Part shown: positions 58,101-64,000 of the stretch, in pieces
How positions within the stretch are numbered: position 1 is the first letter of the stretch
Layout: each line of letters begins with the position of its first letter
Assembly: GCF_039621805.1 (NCBI RefSeq)
Contig: NZ_CP155076.1
Coordinates: forward strand, 248,001-312,000
DNA length: 64,000 bases
Reading direction: 5' to 3'
DNA from: Paraburkholderia sp. PREW-6R
Lineage (GTDB): Bacteria; Pseudomonadota; Gammaproteobacteria; Burkholderiales; Burkholderiaceae
Position numbers and translations under genes: made by a program
The notes under the pieces: model-generated
Seen by the model: only the letters and a program-made list of their open reading frames with translations
What the model was told of the DNA's origin: nothing
Databases searched by the model: none

Positions 58101-58534
58101 GCCGCGTCATTCGGACCAAAATTCGGATTCCCCGATATTTGCCCGGCCAGTTGCGTGCCTGTTATAACGGGCGAATTATTGAGAATGGTTCCGTTTTTCT
58201 GGACGTCGAACTGTGAATATGTGTTAAGTGACACACCAGCCCCGGAGGGCTTGGTAACGTTCACTTGCGGAAGCCCGTTCGCCGTAGTGATTACGTTTGG
58301 TGCGTGCGCGCCGGACGGCACAATCTGCGCTTCCGAGACCGCTGGCGCGAGACCAAAGAGAACGAGCGCAGCAAACGCTGCATGACGCATTGGGAAGAGC
58401 GTGAAGGATTGCAGTGCGACCGCTGGGCCGCTTTCGCCGTGACCGGAATTCCCGTGCGTGGTTGCCGTTTCCGAAACGGCGACGAGCATACCCCGGAGCT
58501 TGCTGAAAACAAGCCGATAACAGCGATTATTCAT
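49142..58534 (-). CDS. bcpA: BcpA/CdiA contact-dependent inhibition exoprotein
   Basis: This 3130-residue surface exoprotein is from ATG 58534 (frame extends to 58576). It starts with an ESPR signal (MNNRCYRLVFSKLRGMLVAV) and a second hydrophobic segment (AAFAALVLFGLAPAVSEAQI). Next come a TPS domain (residues about 70-320, with QISGNPNFGPNDAAKIIVNQ and VEVAGRKADVVISNGSG), long FHA beta-helix repeats, and two hemagglutinin-repeat regions. It is followed by a DUF637-like/pretoxin region (AGAGSASNNEVFNRELDQSE) and a variable C-terminal toxin (about the last 130 residues, SEVILGPYVAGSASSYDAVA to GGLYYATKK). The toxin family was not recognised. Exported by BcpB; immunity gene overlaps its 3' end. 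Confidence 0.93.
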   Translation of the reverse strand: MNNRCYRLVFSKLRGMLVAVSETATTHGNSGHGESGPAVALQSFTLFPMRHAAFAALVLFGLAPAVSEAQIVPSGAHAPNVITTANGLPQVNVTKPSGAGVSLNTYSQFDVQKNGTILNNSPVITGTQLAGQISGNPNFGPNDAAKIIVNQVNSNNPSQLRGYVEVAGRKADVVISNGSGIVVDGGGFINTARGILTTGNPLFDGSGNLTGFSVTGGLITVQGAGLNASNIDEVDLLSRALEVNAAIYGGNTLHVVTGANSIDYTSLVPTPIAGSGPAPGVAIDVSQLGGMYSNRIVLVGTENGVGVANAGIIAAQAGDLILTSAGQLVQSGKVNASGNVGISATGVTNTGTVYAEGNTAIGTAGAVTNSGTVAAQQNTSITAGSIASTGTLGAGVNGDGSVGGSGDLLLSTSGQLDATGLNVAGGNATLTGSGVNLAGSETAANGNLSLAAYAGDVNLTGATTSAGGAVNAQASGALVNDSGSLTAGSGITLNTGSISNQHGEVSSQGALVAQTSGPIANQNGQMVSQGAMQVSSGGAIANSAGVMQGAAGVLVAGSSLDNTAGRITSLSSDGLSVTTTGQLLNAAGTTAGGAQGGVIGGNGAVTLQGGSVVNHGVVSAQTDLKVDTQSLNNDSGALQAQNNATINAGAQLTNNGGAIVAGEVASLSATTLDNSGGVTQAAQLSLNATNLLNHAGSLTQTGTSAMNVAVSGTLDNSAGGTIQTNSTNLDLAPATLINDNATITHAGTGTLTIEAGNGTGMLSNVNGKIQGNGEVVAQAGAFNNTQGQVVGQNGLTATVSGALNNTDGKLLSNADLSLTSGTLANDGGQAGAGANETIHAGSVTNNGGVFVAPNLSITTDGTFDNSGGETQANQLALSAADLLNHGGTITQFGASPMALDVSDTLDNSANGVIQANSTDLTLAPASLINDNGGTITHAGTGTLTIDPGNGSGSFSNAGGQVLTAGQLQVTAGSVNNQAGALAAQGAISANVAGGVNNNQGVVRSLSSIDLASGGALTNVNGQIQSGTGSPGDTSTLGLQAASIDSTNGLIGNLGTGDTTVQGGSQIVNSNGLIAGNGAVKLNASSISNTQNGQVAGAAVSIQTGTLDDTAGKMGTFGGSGGDVVITATGAVSNTNGRIGADHDLLISAATLTGGGAYSAANDVTANLQGDFAPTSAMQFTAGHDLTFTLPGTFSNSATLQAVDNLNVNANDINNSGAMMAGGTVSTHSNTLENSGAIVGSSASLNATTRISNVGPTALIGATDSNGLLELLAPDIENRDDTTATDTQATTAIFGLGRVVLAGGKDANGNYTNANLIDNVSALIQSSADMAMYSNQVTNTRRVMTTDGAYTEAVDPSIIEQLGISLSGCTAAYMAACGPGNPQVMGIQFDPTASNYDPAVIAALQAGPGGMPTNPPHGGQWNSTYQYTTYTGVALGNLITAISPKAQIMSGGNLDLSNVGLFQNYWSAVAAVGNIAMPASLDANSWAGQLAPGVQVTYSGQYHYDNYDNSEYNWQLPFGNATFVTSNPGGYQVAPADVKVYGLPAYESTWGAGGTISGNGVSINNTAGNAGIPSLGLVNGQSISGVNVGSVSGSANGTKSGSASVQGNATQVDPVIAHATAVSVLSNLSVPQGGLFSRDTAPNAPYLIESNPAFTSAKSFISSDYYLQQLGLNPQTVEKRLGDGLYEQQLVQNQITSLTGKAVLGPYTDTQSMYESLMAAGASLSESLNLPLGMALSPAQVAALTTNVVIMQTEIVDGHSVLVPVVYLAQASQQNMNGPLITATDIDLQNAQTFTNSGTMQASNSLTINGKSIDNAFGTLQSGGLMSLTTTGDVNFTSATVNAGSLALNAGGNLLLNTATNTVNQVSATGATRTTTTLGPIANLNVKGDAAIVTGGNVEQNGANLNVGGNLGMAVGGNYDIGTVQTGEQKVVHGANGVSDTNINSATGSSVNVGGISQIGVGGNLTATGANINLAGGGIVAAKGDVTLQAATTTSTVDSSSAGSDHHGSYSASMHTSDDTLTATTLKAGNSLIVASGNDINVAGSTISLAQGAATLAATNNVNIGAATETRVDNSQEQHSHSNVVSGKEVSSSSDTTTTISQGSLISADSVAISSGKDINVAGSAIVGTNDVALSAAHDVNITTSQDTMQSSSSYQEKDSGLGASGLSVTVGTRQTATTDQQSSVTNNASVIGSSTGNVSITAGHNVGISGSEVVAGGDVALTGQNVAVNAAYDTYKDNQTQQTSQSGLSVGLGGGLLSLGQQMASTVRQGVQSGDSRLTAVQGVAAAEMAYQNRGAIGNAASGLANGDASAATQGVQLQISVGSSHSSSNSSTSITTAKGSSIIGNGNVTVTATGAPDANGNAQAGTGDITMTGATVTGKNVTLDANNAITLQSAQSTETDTSSNSSSGWNAGVGIGVGKSTGISVFANGQNSHGQGNGSSVTQDNTTIAAGDTLTMKSGGDTTLAGAQLSGNTAKVDVGGNLTMTSLQDTSTYSSNQHSSGASGTLTFGYGSNVDASISHTGIDSNYASVNQQTGIVAGTGGFDVNVAGHTQLNGAEIASAAPAANNSLTTGSLGFTDVQNTMSYSGSTQGFSLSGGPSFAQTSDSASGTTHAAVSPGTITVKSDQQSGTDSTAGLSRDTANANQTVQNTFNLQQVQNNLAFAQAFGKTATYAAGQIADQLENNNPAFAEGGAARDAMHAAVAAIGAALGGGNIAGAVGGSLAGDALQSLAQPIIEQAVALVPVEDQTALRNALNQVVSAAGGAAGGALAGGGSSGAIAGAGSASNNEVFNRELDQSEAQKLKQSQAGQTPEEQYKLAAAECALVHCADGVPSSDPQAATLQQMQDDGEKFTAEQAQLKAAGAFDGYDTFGDALVDAYSKSQTMNRVNGAVQGVLGAAGAAALVAAGCETGVACGVAVTGAVTALDYSKAGFTEATTGILTPTYGEQALQSLGLSPGSAALAYAGLSLGTAAGSTALANQAAATSNAEALAAQINNFYRDGASPELLTQAYNQAALSSTHNASSSEVILGPYVAGSASSYDAVAQAQGATYFSMSDWSSVQSQLGAQNMWNINQAFLDQQIAEGKSFAFTIDPTAARASSYTEMEVQYLQSKGYSFKQGEGGLYYATKK

Positions 58535-58833
58535 TGCTTGTACCTGTGATACTGGATGAAGCCCTGCGCAATGCAACGGCGTTTTCCATGCCCTTCACGA
58601 CGACGCAAGGCCATGACGGCAGAACAGGCGTCGCTCCTCAAAAATTCTTTCAAGCGTGTAGCGAACGAGACTATCAGACAGATTGAAAAACCGATATGGA
58701 ATAAAACTGATTTATTGTGAATTTATCTGATGCGCCACGAATAAATGCCATCTCACTCGCTTAGCTTTTCGGCTTTCACATCTTCTTCGACCAGGCTGAA
58801 CGCCAGTGGCGCAAAGAACGCGGAGTCCGCAGG
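58535..58833 (-). promoter_or_regulatory. Upstream region of bcpA
   Basis: About 300 bp between bcpA and the Tn7-like element. It is comparatively AT-rich near 58680-58750 and should contain the bcpA promoter. No convincing -35/-10 pair could be assigned. Next to the element end, the minus strand has a short open tail (LRSTPADSAFFAPLAFSLVE then a stop near 58758) that may be the 3' end of an interrupted gene. Confidence 0.4.
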
Positions 58834-58881
58834 CGTAGAGCGAAGTAAATTTGTCACCAAAAACGAAGTAAAGTCGTCAAC
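58834..58881 (+). repeat. Left end of the Tn7-like element: terminal repeat and TnsB-like site
   Basis: The terminal repeat is at 58834-58857 (core CGAAGTAAATTTGTCAC). A second copy of the core, CGAAGTAAAGTCGTCAAC, lies at 58864-58881. A possible third, weaker copy is CGTAGTTCGCACGACAG at about 58893. All point the same way. Confidence 0.75.
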
Positions 58882-58977
58882 ACCCGTTTTTGCGTAGTTC
58901 GCACGACAGTTTCGTGACGCAGATTAATGGAAAGCTTCTGATCTATGAGGCGAGCGCCCCTGCCACGAGGCCGCGAG

Positions 58978-59643
58978 CTACAGGTTGCGTTCATCCTTGC
59001 CAAGGCAAAAGCTGCCTGCCATGCGATTGTGGAAATGTCGCGCGATGGCAATACGATGCTCCTTGCGCATCGCTGGTTTCGCTGCAAAGGCAGGAGGAGA
59101 TTGACGCGCATACAGCTCGCCGCATTGCGCACAGCGATACGGCGATCCCACAAGACTCGCGTTGAGGATGTAGGGTGTTTCCCGCCCGCAACGATGGCAT
59201 TGCGTCTCGAGCTTTCGTTGGTGAGCGGGACAACGGTTTTCGCTGAACATCTGGTACGTCACGCTGTGATGACCGAGCAATACGCATTGCCTGCAATACC
59301 GGAAAACCGGGTGATGCCGTCCCCGCTGTCCAGCGTCAAGGAGTGAAGCGCGCAACGCCTTGCCGGGCAACAGCAGCATGCGCCTCAGATGTTTAAGATC
59401 GACGGCATCACGTAACGGCTCAACGCCTTCGTATGGGTCAATGTCCACACCCATCAGCCGGACCAGTGTGTGCCCAGGCAGTCCATTTGCACGCGCGAAC
59501 TTCCACAGGATCGATACGATCGATTCACCAGGCAACAGCCACCTCGCATCGAATATGAAGCCCAATGCCGGGGTGAAACGGCGCTCTTCGAGGCTGAGGA
59601 TTGGAAAGCGCGGCGCAATGAGCGCGGGCGCCTCCTTACGCAT
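58978..59643 (-). CDS. tniQ: TniQ-family transposition protein
   Basis: This is a 221-residue protein from ATG 59643 (MRKEAPALIAPRFPILSLEE), overlapping the end of tnsC by 8 bp. It starts with the TniQ domain (FDARWLLPGESIVSILWKFA; ARANGLPGHTLVRLM). Two zinc-binding clusters follow: RYCRQCVLLGHHSVTYQMFS with RCPAHQRKLETQCHRCGRET, and SPYRCAQCGELYA. Family knowledge: TniQ/TnsD proteins recognise target DNA or bind the TnsC filament. The protein is short, as in TniQ rather than TnsD, so it need not direct a specific attachment site. Confidence 0.88.
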   Translation of the reverse strand: MRKEAPALIAPRFPILSLEERRFTPALGFIFDARWLLPGESIVSILWKFARANGLPGHTLVRLMGVDIDPYEGVEPLRDAVDLKHLRRMLLLPGKALRASLLDAGQRGRHHPVFRYCRQCVLLGHHSVTYQMFSENRCPAHQRKLETQCHRCGRETPYILNASLVGSPYRCAQCGELYARQSPPAFAAKPAMRKEHRIAIARHFHNRMAGSFCLGKDERNL

Positions 59644-60613
59644 GGACGAGCACACGGCCGGTTGCATGGCGCGACTGGACATAGCCGGAGTGCCGCACAG
59701 CGTGGGCCCATAACGAGGCACCCGGACAATACCCCGGAGCATCCCTGAGTTCGCTATCCTTGAGCACGATCTCGACGGCCCGCGCAAACGATTCCATAGG
59801 TATTTCGAGACGGCCTGGCAGGGTCGCCTTGTGGTGCGCGGCCTCGAAGGCATTCCAGAGTAGGGCCGCATCGCTGACAAGTCGATAACCTGCATCGAAC
59901 GCCTGAGGCAGGTAAAACCTCGTGAAGCTCCACTGCGTGCCCTCCGGATAGGCAGTCTGGTCGTACCCGTTCAGACACGTGGCGACATCTTCGGCATTGC
60001 GGATGCCATGGAAGGCAAGTTCTTCGACCATCAGGCGCGCGACGATCTGCGTCTTGCCGGCGATCTGCAGCGCGCTCTTCTGGGCGAGCAGCTCCTGCTG
60101 ACCAACGAGGAACGTGAACAGCTTGATCTGCTGGCGGTCGAGTGCGTCGTGTACATCCCTCAGCCACTCGTATTCGTTTTCGTTGTAGCGTTGCGCCTCA
60201 TCACAAAAGAGCAGAACCGTCCCGCTGCCAGCGCGAGCAGCCGCTTCCCGGATCCGCAACGATAGTCGCATGCGTTTCGCGGGGTTGGTGCCCGCGTTCG
60301 GATCATGATCGCCAACAGCTTCCAGCAGGTTTGAAAAGAATGGCCCTTCAGCGTGCCGCGGCTTGTGCTCGCACCGCGCGTGATAGCTCGTCACTTTGGG
60401 ATATTCCCTGGCAAGCAGCAGGCGCACGTATTCTATCGAACGCGTCTTGCCGATCCTCGGAGCGCCGTAAATGAGTGCGCCCGTCACACGGTAGCGAAGA
60501 CAGCTCACGACGAGTTCGTAGAATGATTCGATAGCCGGTGTGGCAATCCGGTAGTTTCCAGTGACGAGCGGGTGCAGCGACGGATCGACTGGACGCGAGA
60601 CCTGAAGCGACAT
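59636..60613 (-). CDS. tnsC: TnsC/TniB-type AAA+ transposition regulator
   Basis: This 325-residue protein has a GGAGGGAGG ribosome site before ATG 60613. Walker A is GALIYGAPRIGKTRS (residues about 45-60), Walker B is TVLLFCDEAQRYNENEYEWL (about 132-150), and sensor-1 is FTFLVGQQELL. Family knowledge: the ATPase polymerises on target DNA and activates TnsB, linking it to TniQ. The gene follows tnsB by 38 bp and is full length. Confidence 0.92.
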   Translation of the reverse strand: MSLQVSRPVDPSLHPLVTGNYRIATPAIESFYELVVSCLRYRVTGALIYGAPRIGKTRSIEYVRLLLAREYPKVTSYHARCEHKPRHAEGPFFSNLLEAVGDHDPNAGTNPAKRMRLSLRIREAAARAGSGTVLLFCDEAQRYNENEYEWLRDVHDALDRQQIKLFTFLVGQQELLAQKSALQIAGKTQIVARLMVEELAFHGIRNAEDVATCLNGYDQTAYPEGTQWSFTRFYLPQAFDAGYRLVSDAALLWNAFEAAHHKATLPGRLEIPMESFARAVEIVLKDSELRDAPGYCPGASLWAHAVRHSGYVQSRHATGRVLVHA

Positions 60614-60651
60614 GCCTCCCTCCTGTGGGTACCACCTGTCAGTACAACCTG

Positions 60652-62638
60652 CTAAAAGACCTGCCCCGTTCCGATACCAAGCGTGCGCGGACGAACCGGT
60701 TCGACGGGTGCTGTATCGGCGACCACGTCGGTCCCCTTCGCTGTTTCCGCTGACGGTGTTGCTGGAATTGCATCTGATCCTGGCGGCCCTGGCGGTGTTC
60801 TAGCCGTTGGTGCGTTTGCGAGAAGGCGCAGCGTCCGCGCTGCATCTGAGGCCGCCCTACGAGACCTGCTTGCTGCGGCGACCTTGGTCCGTACGTAGGC
60901 GTCAATCGGATTTTCAGCTGGCAAGTGGGCCGAGCCCCTGCCACTTCTGGCCTTCAGTATTTCCCTGCGCAAGGTCAGGTTGTGCGGCATCACACGCCAC
61001 GCACCTTGTGCATCAAGGACACCGACCTCGCTGCCATCAGCGAGGAACGCACGTACGCAGCGCAGATCGTCAGCATTGATGTAGACGCGGAGCGATTGGC
61101 CAATCAGCTGGGCGCTGCTGGCAAGGACCACGTTGGTATAGCGCACGCCGAACAGGTTGATGTGAGGACGGACGCCGAGCGCAAGATAGCCGCGCACCCG
61201 GCAGTGCCGCGCGGATTGCATCAGGCATAACGTACGTCTGCGCACCTCGGGCAACCAAGCCAGCAATTGCACTCTTCCACGAACAAAGAATTCCATCGCT
61301 TCGAGCGGCGTCGCGCCATTCAGCCCACTGTGAGGCGTGCCGTGGTAGCTTGCAATCGAATAAGTGATCAACTCGTCCAGTTCATCAAGCGACACATACA
61401 GTCGGAGGTTACGTTTTGGGTCGGCCAGCGCGCGGCGCAGGTCACGAGGATGGGAGCCCGTGTAGCCTGGGAGGCGTGAGGACAGCCTGCTGGCGATTGT
61501 GCCAAAGAAGCGCTCGATATACGGGCGCTCGTCCGGACTGTGTTTCGGTCCTGCACTGACGACGCAACCAACGAACTCACAGAGTGCAGCCAGCGTTTCA
61601 CCAGCGAGATTCGCCTTCGCATTGTCGAGTCGTATGCACTCCCAGCTGACGTAGGCAAGCTCGGGCAGGCGCTGTGACGCGAAACCGTCCTGCGGTTGGC
61701 AGGCAAGTCCGGGGATGGTGAAGGCGCGTACTGGCCGAGGTTCGAGCGCGTTCTCGATCGTCTTGATCACATCGTAACGACTGTATTCGCGGGTCAGCGC
61801 CAGGTGATGACCGAGCACCACGCGCGTGCATACGTCGATGATCATTAGCAGCCACACCCGCTCGATTTCAAACTCATGCTCGAATCCGAGCGGATCACGA
61901 ATGACAACCTTCAGCCGCACATCGAGCCGGTGACCATCGAATTCGACGACCTGATACGGCCGCGTCGCTGCGGGAGCAGGCGCATCGTCGGTTCGGGGTA
62001 GTCCCTTCAGGTGCGATGCGCCGGCAGCAGCCGCTACCATTCCAAAACCACGCAAAAGCTCCGCCTTCACCCGCGAGGACAGCGACCGGATCGCCCGCCC
62101 CGCGGTGTTGAACGGATAATCGGCGGCCGTCAAGCCCAGTTGCCTGCACTCCTGCAGAAATCTTTCGTGCAGGGCTCGCAAACCGTGCAGCCGGATTCGG
62201 ATGCCGTCGTTCGAAGGTATCTGCTTGAGTGTCACGCGGCGCTGTCTGATCTGCAGCACGAGCCACGCCAGCGAGCATGGGATAACACTCAAACAGTAGC
62301 GAAAGCGCAGCCACGGCACCGCCCCGTTCGCCGCACTTGGTCACGGGCAGCAGGCGTGTGTATTCCGTCACGCGGGCATGAACGACAAGCGCACGAAAGC
62401 CATATATCCGCCCGTCGGCATGCAGCGAGAGTGCCCTGTCGAGAAACCGGTAGAGCTGTTTGCGGTTGACTCCAGTTACGGCCTCAATACTTCCAATAGT
62501 CTCATCTTTAGCATAACGCTCAATGGCGTCGATATGCTTCTGGACGCGACTACGCCCCGTGGCGTCGAGTTCTGTCCATGCGATGGTCGGCCACGAGGCG
62601 AGATCCAGTGTCTGGAATTCGGGACTACGGCGGCTCAT
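60652..62638 (-). pseudogene. tnsB: TnsB-type DDE transposase, one-base frameshift
   Basis: The ATG at 62638 overlaps the tnsA stop and reads MSRRSPEFQTLDLASWPTIA, then EAVTGVNRKQLYRFLDRALS (helix-turn-helix) up to LFECYPMLAG. There, at about 62266, one additional G shifts the frame, and the protein continues as WLVLQIRQRRVTLKQ to the stop at 60652. The downstream part has the rve/DDE core: D in VVEFDGHRLDVR, D in IRLDNAKANLA, E in DERPYIERFFGTIASR, followed by a Mu-type C-terminal beta-barrel. About 660 residues would result. The frameshift may be a real mutation, a sequencing error or a recoding site. Confidence 0.88.
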
Positions 62639-63270
62639 GATTTGGCCCGGACCGCAACAAAGCGCGTCAGAAACGACAGGCTTTCAGTGTGTAGCTCCAG
62701 CGCCTGGATGCGACCGCAGTGCAACAGTTCGAAGACAGCTGCGCGGATGAGCGCGGGGTCGCCAGTCGAGAACTCACGCTCTATCGTCATCAGCGATTGA
62801 GATGACACGACGAAGCGCTCGATCGCGCCGCGCAGCGAAGGCATGACGAGGCCGCGCGCGGCGACGAGTACGGGTAGCATACGCTGCCAGTTTCCGGTCC
62901 ACACACGCGCAGCTGCCCTTTCGGCTGCATCAATGTGCCGCACGGCGAAGGCTTCTGGGTCGAAGTCAAGACGACTCCGCGGGCAATCCGTCGCCGGTGT
63001 CGGCTCCGATAGTACTACCAAGCATTCATCGTCATCAGACCTTGCCCAGAAGTCGACGACACAGCGTTGCCCGTCGACTGCCATGAAGCCAGGCCGTTCA
63101 CAGAATGACTTTGCAGCAGGATCCGCTTCGAGCATCAGCCATGCTTCGAAAGCGCTGCGCCTGTACAGCGTCAGACGTCGCCCTAGTTTCGGACTGAAGA
63201 CGTCATAACGGTGCGCGCCGCGAGGACGCGGCAGCGTGAGCGGCTCGAAGCTTCGCAAAACGTCGACCAT
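62635..63270 (-). CDS. tnsA: TnsA-like endonuclease subunit
   Basis: This is a 211-residue protein from ATG 63270 (MVDVLRSFEPLTLPRPR). The TnsA N-terminal pattern is there: HRYDVFSPKLGRRLTLYRRS, AFEAWLMLEADPAAKSFCER, then VDGQRCVVDFWARSDDDECL. This supplies the Glu (FEAWL) and Asp (VVDFW) of the restriction-enzyme-like site, but the usual Lys (DF...ExK) is replaced by VVLSE. Strand cleavage may be impaired. The C-terminal half is a helical domain. It overlaps tnsB by ATGA. Family knowledge: TnsA cuts the 5' strands, allowing cut-and-paste. Confidence 0.78.
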   Translation of the reverse strand: MVDVLRSFEPLTLPRPRGAHRYDVFSPKLGRRLTLYRRSAFEAWLMLEADPAAKSFCERPGFMAVDGQRCVVDFWARSDDDECLVVLSEPTPATDCPRSRLDFDPEAFAVRHIDAAERAAARVWTGNWQRMLPVLVAARGLVMPSLRGAIERFVVSSQSLMTIEREFSTGDPALIRAAVFELLHCGRIQALELHTESLSFLTRFVAVRAKS

Positions 63271-63314
63271 GTGGACCACCTGCCTGAGGATTTCATGGTC
63301 TAGGACGAACGTGA

Positions 63315-63448
63315 GTTGACAATTTTAATTCGCGCTAACGCGAAGTGACGACTTTACTTCGCCAGTTAACGAAGCAATGTTGTCAATTCAATGGCTAAAC
63401 CTTCGCCCCCGCGAGCACGGTGCAGTGACAACTTTCCTTCGTTTTACG
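63315..63448 (-). repeat. Right end of the Tn7-like element: terminal repeat and TnsB-like sites
   Basis: The terminal repeat is at 63425-63448 (core GTGACAACTTTCCTTCG). Internal copies are GTGACGACTTTACTTCG (63345-63361), GTTGACAATTTTAATTCG (63315-63332), and one in the opposite direction, CGAAGCAATGTTGTCAA (63370-63386). The main set is inverted relative to the left end, as expected for a transposon. Confidence 0.72.
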
Positions 63449-64000
63449 ATTGTCGAGCGTGCGCGGTGGCTGCTAATTTGTCCACGTGCGTCTGCGGCTG
63501 GGATGCCTGCCTTCCGGCACAGCGTGGGAATCAGATGCCGGTTCAGGTAGTTATGCGGGATCATTTTCGCTCGATACGAGAACAGGAATTCAACCTGCTC
63601 GCCAGTCTTATTGTCGACGGCGAGCGGCTGGACCGGGCGCACTCGTTCCCAAGTCAGGACTGCTTCCCCAACGACGGCGTCGATTGGCTTGGAAAACGCT
63701 GTTCCAGTCTTGTGTACCGGAACATCGAGCATCCAGCAGTGCTCACCCAGATTTCCTGCCAACGGTTCCTTCCGCGCGCAGCCAACTCGCAGTCGTACGA
63801 TTTCGTTGCTACGTAATCCAGCGAAGAGCCATACGATGCTCAATGCCCGCATCATCTCGAGTGGATAGTAACCGCCAGTGCAGCGACGACTCCCATGCAG
63901 ATTGTCGCTGCCAGAAGCTGCGCTGCCGTGCAGGGGAAGATCACTCAACGTCAGATTCAGCCCCGCCCAGAGAAGCTTGGCCCATAGATCATCGGCAATA
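63388..64000 (-). pseudogene. Tyrosine recombinase, truncated by the transposon and by the window edge
   Basis: The minus strand is open from the right edge (DDLWAKLLWAGLNLTLSDLP) through YYPLEMMRALSIVWLFAGLR, SNEIVRLRVGCARKE (first catalytic Arg) and SYRAKMIPHNYLNRHLIPTL to GQISSHRARSTI (H-x-x-R). The next residues (VKRRKVVTAP, stop at 63388) are encoded by the transposon end, so the Tyr-containing C-terminus is missing. It is a site-specific recombinase of a family different from the DUF3701 type at 7035 and 16331. The 5' end lies outside the window. Confidence 0.8.

Larger units (their letters stand above)
58834..63448 (-). mobile_element. Compact Tn7-like (TnsA-TnsB-TnsC-TniQ) transposon
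   Basis: The element is about 4.6 kb and holds only four transposition genes (tnsA, tnsB, tnsC, tniQ in order on the minus strand). Its ends are 24-bp imperfect inverted repeats at 58834-58857 and 63425-63448 (20 of 24 positions match). Internal repeats of the same type lie at 58864-58881 and at 63315-63334, 63345-63361 and 63370-63386, and look like TnsB binding sites. No target-site duplication is evident. The right end interrupts a tyrosine-recombinase gene after SSHRARSTI. There is no cargo. TnsB is frameshifted and TnsA lacks a clear catalytic Lys, so autonomy is doubtful. Confidence 0.75.

Noticed and set aside
58850..58930. Orientation of the repeat cores taken as evidence that the ends belong to two outside elements
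   Set aside because: The outer copies form an inverted pair that encloses only the tns/tniQ genes, and the right one coincides with the break in the recombinase gene, which fits a single element better.

Overview
This window looks like an accessory region of a Burkholderiales chromosome or megaplasmid (Burkholderia sensu lato: Paraburkholderia, Caballeronia or Burkholderia). The reasons are the high GC, the exoprotein-immunity-lipoprotein-TpsB gene order (bcpAIOB, the Burkholderia-type contact-dependent inhibition locus), the family of tyrosine recombinases present, and the YgiC/YgiB pair. No ribosomal or tRNA genes were seen and almost nothing is housekeeping. The annotation rests on reading the sequence by eye; no database search was run.

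Layout. 1-2399 (minus) is the 5' part of a large two-partner-secretion exoprotein that runs off the left edge. 3192-5221 is a dead vapBC module whose vapB is split by a complete IS3-family element. 5738-7034 is an IS110-family element with one nonsense codon; it abuts a decayed tyrosine recombinase (7035-8695). 8968-11180 holds a vapBC module with a clear promoter and several small or broken genes. 11300-13355 (minus) is a ygiC-ygiB pair (ATP-grasp glutathionylspermidine-synthase-like protein plus DUF1190 protein). 13700-14750 holds fragments of IS21 istB and an MFS transporter. 15523-19044 holds parDE, a second tyrosine recombinase of the same family with a frameshift at the same place, and a phd/PIN toxin-antitoxin pair. 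20618-24789 (minus) is a run of five unrelated small secreted, membrane or lipoprotein genes, each preceded by the same degenerate 45-bp sequence.

25241-36284 (minus) is a type I secretion locus. Two tandem near-identical exported proteins are followed by a 1458-residue putative exported metalloprotease, then HlyB, HlyD and TolC homologues. The protease has two HExxH motifs and six tandem 73-residue repeats. Upstream, at 36968-37835, lie a membrane protein and a 55-codon gene whose fragments are repeated between the tandem paralogues. 38497-41555 has a helix-turn-helix relic, an NHL-type lipoprotein and debris of IS3 and IS21 elements.

41868-58534 (minus) is a contact-dependent inhibition region. 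The complete copy is bcpA (3130 aa), an immunity gene, an extra small gene, a bcpO-like lipoprotein and bcpB. Downstream is a decayed second copy: an orphan toxin C-terminus, three candidate immunity genes and a frameshifted bcpB. 58834-63448 is a compact Tn7-like element (TnsA-, TnsB-, TnsC- and TniQ-type genes, no cargo) with recognisable inverted ends and internal TnsB-site-like repeats. Its tnsB carries a single-base frameshift. It interrupts another tyrosine recombinase gene that runs off the right edge.

Taken together this is an island of interbacterial-competition and secretion genes repeatedly reshuffled by recombinases and transposons.
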